Assembly: GCA_030429495.1 (NCBI GenBank)
Contig: JAUIFH010000005.1
Location: 1 to 64,000, forward strand
Source of the DNA: Alphaproteobacteria bacterium
GTDB lineage: Bacteria > Pseudomonadota > Alphaproteobacteria > Rhodobacterales > Rhodobacteraceae
DNA length: 64,000 nt
Reading direction: 5' to 3'
Shown one piece after another: positions 59,712-64,000 of this stretch. Under the pieces are notes generated by a model that saw only the letters and a program-made list of their open reading frames with translations, made no database searches and was not told the DNA's origin. A program made the translations under genes and the position numbers. Numbering within the stretch: position 1 is the first letter of the stretch; every line of letters starts with the position of its first letter.

Positions 59712-60695
59712 ATGAGCATCGTTCAGACCGAAACATCCGGCGCCGCCCGGCTCCGCATTGCGGCCATCCTGTCCGCAGTGGGGGCGATGCTCCTGTTCTC
59801 GATCAACGATGTGGCGATCAAGTTTCTCAGCGGCGACTATGCGCTTCACCAGATCGTGCTGATCCGCTCGGTCATCGCGCTTGCCGCTCTGCTGGTTCTC
59901 GTCCTGCCGTTCCAGGGTGGGTTCGCACGGCTCAGGACAGGCCGGCTCGGGATGCATGTGCTGCGCGGGCTTTGCGTCGTCGTGGCAAACATGACCTTTT
60001 TCACCGCGCTCGCGGCGATGCCGCTGGCCGAGGCGGTGGCGATCTTCTTCGTCAGCCCCCTGCTGATCACTGCATTCTCGGTGCTCTTTCTCGGTGAAAC
60101 CGTGGGCGCGCGCCGCTGGATCGCCGTGATCGTCGGTCTGGCCGGCGTCGTCATCATGCTGCAACCGGGAACCGAAGCGTTTCACGCCGCCGCCCTGCTG
60201 CCGCTTCTGGCGGCGACCGCCTACGCCTTCCTGAACATTCTGACCCGGAAAATCGGCAGCACGGAGTCGGCGACGACGATGACCTTCTACATCCTTCTGA
60301 CCTTCATCGCCGTGTCCGGTGGCATGGGCCTGCTTTTCGGTGACGGCCGTCATGCCGGAACCGGTGATGCATCACTTGAATTCCTGCTCCGGTCCTGGGT
60401 CTGGCCTGCGCCCCGCGACTGGTCGGTACTGCTTGTCCTCGGCTTCGCGAACGCCTTTGCCGGGCTTCTTATCAGCCAGGCCTACCGCGTCGGCGAACCG
60501 GCGATGGTGGCGCCCTTCGAATATGTCGCGATGCCGCTGGCCGTCTTCTGGGGCGTGCTTGTCTTCGGCGAATGGCCCGACACGATCGCGTGGTTCGGCA
60601 TCGCTCTGATCATTGGCGGCGGGCTCTATATGCTGCTGCGAGAGGCGATCCAAAACAGCCGCATCGCAGCGCGCCGTCCGCCACCGGTGCGGTGA
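59712..60695 (+). CDS. DMT/EamA family transporter
   Basis: 10 TM; AIFFVSPLLITAFSVLFLGETVGARRWIAVIVGLAGVVIML. Confidence 0.9.
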   Translation: MSIVQTETSGAARLRIAAILSAVGAMLLFSINDVAIKFLSGDYALHQIVLIRSVIALAALLVLVLPFQGGFARLRTGRLGMHVLRGLCVVVANMTFFTALAAMPLAEAVAIFFVSPLLITAFSVLFLGETVGARRWIAVIVGLAGVVIMLQPGTEAFHAAALLPLLAATAYAFLNILTRKIGSTESATTMTFYILLTFIAVSGGMGLLFGDGRHAGTGDASLEFLLRSWVWPAPRDWSVLLVLGFANAFAGLLISQAYRVGEPAMVAPFEYVAMPLAVFWGVLVFGEWPDTIAWFGIALIIGGGLYMLLREAIQNSRIAARRPPPVR

Positions 60696-60727
60696 TCCGG
60701 GCTTTTCTTCACCGGGCAAGCCGCCAA

Positions 60728-60814
60728 AGCGTTTCGGGTTTCGGCTGAAACAGCAACCATCAGAATTCGAACGAAAAAGGTTCGAATTCTGATTCAACGT
60801 AAACCCGAAACGCT
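60728..60814. repeat. 87-bp nested double palindrome (MITE-like / structured element)
   Basis: Outer arms AGCGTTTCGGGTTT (60728-60741) / AAACCCGAAACGCT (60801-60814); inner arms ATCAGAATTCGAAC (60759-60772) / GTTCGAATTCTGAT (60780-60793); all 14-bp perfect. Confidence 0.85.
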
Positions 60815-60858
60815 GTAGTCTCGGCGCGGCAGAATTTGATGGGCAGGACGAGGCAAGG

Positions 60859-61482
60859 ATGACGCAAACCGAAGCAGTGGTCTTCGACATCGGGCGGGTT
60901 CTGATCAACTGGGACCCGGAAGGGTTCTACGACCGCCTGATGCCGAGGGCGGAGCGCGAACGGATGTTCGCCGAGACCGGCATCGAGGCGATGAACGCCG
61001 ATGTGGATCGCGGTGCGCCGTTCCGCGAAACCGTCTATGCCCACGCCGCGCGCCATCCGGCCTGGTCCGAAATGATCGTGAAATGGCATGACAACTGGCT
61101 CGACATGGCGCAGCCGGTAATCCCGCATTCGGTCCGGCTTCTGCGGGCGTTGCGTGCCCGCGGCACTCCGGTTTTCGCGCTGACGAATTTCGGCGCCGAA
61201 ACGTTCGAGATCGCCCGCCCGGCCTACCCGTTCCTCGACGAATTCGACCGCGCCTATGTTTCCGGCCGTCTCGGCGTTCTGAAGCCAGAACCGCGCATCT
61301 ACGAAATAGTCGAAGAGGATGGCGGGACCGCGCCGGACCGGCTTCTCTTCGTCGACGACCGGGCCGAGAACATTGCCGCCGCAGAGGCGCGCGGTTGGCG
61401 CGGGCATCTGTTCGAAGGGCCGGAGGGCTTCGCCGCGCGGCTTGTCGCGGAAGGATTGCTGACCGGGGAGGAGGCACAATGA
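60859..61482 (+). CDS. HAD family hydrolase (haloacid dehalogenase-like)
   Basis: AVVFDIGRVLINWDPEGFYDRL, FALTNFGAETFEIA, LLFVDDRAENIAAAEARGWRGHLF. Confidence 0.92.
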   Translation: MTQTEAVVFDIGRVLINWDPEGFYDRLMPRAERERMFAETGIEAMNADVDRGAPFRETVYAHAARHPAWSEMIVKWHDNWLDMAQPVIPHSVRLLRALRARGTPVFALTNFGAETFEIARPAYPFLDEFDRAYVSGRLGVLKPEPRIYEIVEEDGGTAPDRLLFVDDRAENIAAAEARGWRGHLFEGPEGFAARLVAEGLLTGEEAQ

Positions 61483-62390
61483 CCATCGAGATCGTCGGAC
61501 CCGAGATCGAGCGGAAGCTCGACTGGATCGCCCTGACCGAAGCGCTGGAGGAAGGCCACCGCCTGCCGCGCGCCGAAGTCGGCGACACGATCCTGCGGCG
61601 TGGGGACGATACCTTGCTGACCCGTTCCGCCTGGATTGATGGGATGGGTCTTGCCGTCAAGGCCGCCTCGATCTTCCCGGGCAATCCGAAGACCGGCGTC
61701 CCGGCCATCAATGGCGCCGTGAACCTGTTCTCCGACGCGACCGGAGAGCTCGAGGCACTGGTTGACTTCACCGTCGTGACCAAGTGGAAGACCGCGGGCG
61801 ACAGCCTCCTTGCCGCTCGAAGGCTCGCCCGGGCGGAGTCGCGTGACATCCTGATCGTCGGCGCCGGCGCGGTTGCCCGCTCCATGGTTGAGGCCTATTC
61901 GGCTGGCTTTCCCGGTGCCCGCTTCGCGGTATGGGCGCGCAATCCCGATGCGGCGCGCAGCTTCGCGGACGAGACCGGCGCAACGCCTGCGCCCGACCTT
62001 CAGGCGGCGGTCGGAAAGGCCGACATCATCGCCACGACGACGATGGCGACCGCCCCGGTCGTGCTGGGTGCATGGCTCCGCCCCGGAACCCACTTGGACC
62101 TGATCGGCGCCTACCGCCCGGACATGCGCGAGACCGACAGCGAAACCTTCGCCCGCGCGCGCGCCTTCGTCGATGCCCGCGCCACGACGATCCACCACAT
62201 CGGCGAGGTCATGGACCCGATCGCCGACGGCACGATTGCCGAAAGCGATATTCAGGGTGATTTCTACGACCTCGGCTCAGCCGCCTTCACCCGCCGCACG
62301 GCCGAGGAGATCACGCTGTGCAAGAATGGCGGCGGCGCCCATCTGGACCTCATGACCGCGCGCTATGTGCTGAGCGCGGCGAAAGCCTGA
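61479..62390 (+). CDS. Ornithine cyclodeaminase/mu-crystallin family protein
   Basis: GLAVKAASIFPGNPKTGVPAINGAVNLFSDATGELEALVD; ILIVGAGAVARSMVEAY; start overlaps the HAD stop. Confidence 0.9.
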   Translation: MTIEIVGPEIERKLDWIALTEALEEGHRLPRAEVGDTILRRGDDTLLTRSAWIDGMGLAVKAASIFPGNPKTGVPAINGAVNLFSDATGELEALVDFTVVTKWKTAGDSLLAARRLARAESRDILIVGAGAVARSMVEAYSAGFPGARFAVWARNPDAARSFADETGATPAPDLQAAVGKADIIATTTMATAPVVLGAWLRPGTHLDLIGAYRPDMRETDSETFARARAFVDARATTIHHIGEVMDPIADGTIAESDIQGDFYDLGSAAFTRRTAEEITLCKNGGGAHLDLMTARYVLSAAKA

Positions 62391-62429
62391 TCGCCTCGGC
62401 CGGTTTCCCGGCCTGACAGGCCGCCGCCC

Positions 62430-63668
62430 TTACGCCGGCCGGGCCTCAAGCGACCGCTCGTTCACCGGCAGGTGCACGAGCGCCGAGAACGCCCCGACCG
62501 CCACCCCGATCCACCAGACGGCGGTATAGCTTCCGTAGGCATCGTACATGCGCCCGCCCAGCCAGACACCGACAAAGCTGCCCAACTGGTGCGAGAAGAA
62601 GACGATGCCATAAAGCGTCCCCATGTAGCGCAGCCCGTAGATATGCGCGACAAGGCCCGAGGTCAGCGGCACTGTGGCAAGCCACAGCGCCCCCATTGAG
62701 ACGGAAAACAGGATCACCGTCGCGGGGGTCATCGGCGTCATGATGAAGGCGGCGGCGACAAAGGTCCGTGCAGCATAGATCGAGGCCAGAAGGTATTTCT
62801 TGGAGAACCGGTTGCCGAGCCAGCCTGCCGTGATCGTGCCCACGATATTCGCCAGCCCGATAAGCGAGATGGCGACCGCGCCCAACGCCGACGTCGTCGA
62901 AACCCCGAGCGATGCCAAGGTCCCCGATGGGTCGATCGCCCCGCACATCTCGGTCACGAAGGCCGGGAAATGGGCGGTGATGAAGGCGAGCTGATAGCCG
63001 CAGGAGAAGAAGCCAAGAAAGATCAGCGCGAAGGACGGGTCGCGGAACGCCTTTATGAGCACCTCGCCCATGCTTTCTTCCAGTTCCGCCTTTGTGGCCG
63101 GCACCGGGGCCCGCATCATCGGCAGGACGAGCAGAGCGGACAGGATCACCCCGGCGAAGATAAGGAACACCGTCTGCCACGGGAAGTAGCCCAGAAGCGC
63201 CTCGGCAACCGGCGCGCCGAAGACCTGCCCGGCCGACCCCGCGGCCGTCGCGATGCCAAGCGCAAGCGAACGGTTCTCGGCGCTCGCGGCACGCCCGACC
63301 ACGGCGAGGATGACGCCAAAACCCGTCCCGGCGATGCCGAACCCGACAAGGATTTCCAGCAGTTGGTGCTGCCCCGGCGTCATCGCGTAGGACGACAACA
63401 CCAAGCCCGCCGCATAGGACAACGCCCCAAGGATGATCGCCCGCCGGTCGCCGAAGCGTTCCGCGAACGCTCCGAACAGGGGCTGCCCGATGCCCCAGGC
63501 AAGGTTCTGGATCGCGATGGCGAAGCTGAACTCGGCCCGCGGCCAGCCGAACTCCTCGGCGATCGGAATCTGGAACACCCCGAAGCTCGCCCGGATCGCG
63601 AATCCGAGCATGATGACAACGCATCCGGCGATCAGGACCGGAGTGAATAATGGGGCGCGGGTCTGCAT
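62430..63668 (-). CDS. MFS transporter
   Basis: 12 TM; start MQTRAPLFTPVLIAGC at 63668; LFGAFAERFGDRRAIILGAL. Confidence 0.9.
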   Translation of the reverse strand: MQTRAPLFTPVLIAGCVVIMLGFAIRASFGVFQIPIAEEFGWPRAEFSFAIAIQNLAWGIGQPLFGAFAERFGDRRAIILGALSYAAGLVLSSYAMTPGQHQLLEILVGFGIAGTGFGVILAVVGRAASAENRSLALGIATAAGSAGQVFGAPVAEALLGYFPWQTVFLIFAGVILSALLVLPMMRAPVPATKAELEESMGEVLIKAFRDPSFALIFLGFFSCGYQLAFITAHFPAFVTEMCGAIDPSGTLASLGVSTTSALGAVAISLIGLANIVGTITAGWLGNRFSKKYLLASIYAARTFVAAAFIMTPMTPATVILFSVSMGALWLATVPLTSGLVAHIYGLRYMGTLYGIVFFSHQLGSFVGVWLGGRMYDAYGSYTAVWWIGVAVGAFSALVHLPVNERSLEARPA

Positions 63669-63815
63669 GAAAACTCCTGTTCGGAGACCGAGATTGACCG
63701 CGCACCGTGCGGCAGTCAAATCCGCAATTGTGATCGCGACAATTCCGGTCCGGCATGGAACCGGAAACAGCGCGCCGGCCCTTCCCCTCTTCGCACCGGC
63801 GGGCTATCGAAATGC

Positions 63816-64000
63816 ATGGCCGAGACACTGACCCAGATCTACGACCGCATGACCCATGAAGGCGGGTTGAAGCAGGACGCCGCCCAGCGTGCGCTGCTGC
63901 CCGACCTGCAGCGCATCCGCGAAGGGCTGGAGGCCGGAAACGGCAGGAAGAAGGGGCTGCTCGGCGGTCTTTTCGCGAAACCCGCCGAAGGCGTGAAGGG
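63816..64000 (+). CDS. zapE: AFG1/ZapE-like ATPase, partial at right edge
   Basis: MAETLTQIYDRMTHEGGLKQDAAQRALLPDLQRIREGLEAGNGRKKGLLGGLFAKPAEGVKG matches the ZapE N-terminus; runs off the window. Confidence 0.75.
   Translation, partial: MAETLTQIYDRMTHEGGLKQDAAQRALLPDLQRIREGLEAGNGRKKGLLGGLFAKPAEGVK

Overview
The window is high-GC alphaproteobacterial chromosome with a Rhodobacteraceae-like gene content, inferred from protein families and gene order. It holds about 60 genes, mostly ordinary housekeeping and transport loci: ileS, truA, adk, acs, lysK, nadD, ettA, uvrB, fghA, transporters and regulators. I see no prophage, CRISPR array, rRNA or tRNA. A partial serralysin-type RTX protease runs off the left edge and a partial zapE-like ATPase runs off the right edge. 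The strongest system-level observation is a roughly 10 kb same-strand acetate/adenylate locus (18520-28135, minus strand). It reads acs, adk, DUF4212, SLC5 symporter, CNB-CBS-DUF294 nucleotidyltransferase, small membrane protein, lone receiver, and a membrane PAS/pseudo-kinase fused to a DEDDh exonuclease. Other second-look items are: a RAYT with a REP/BIME pair at its 3' end and a hairpin over its start codon; an Irr-like palindrome and two TetR-like operators in the mbfA promoter region; a Pho-box-like site upstream of a CHAD gene; an 87-bp nested double palindrome upstream of a HAD gene; a PadR islet with an apparent -1 frame break and structured leader; a hybrid histidine kinase with a degenerate ATPase domain; and several small ORFs.
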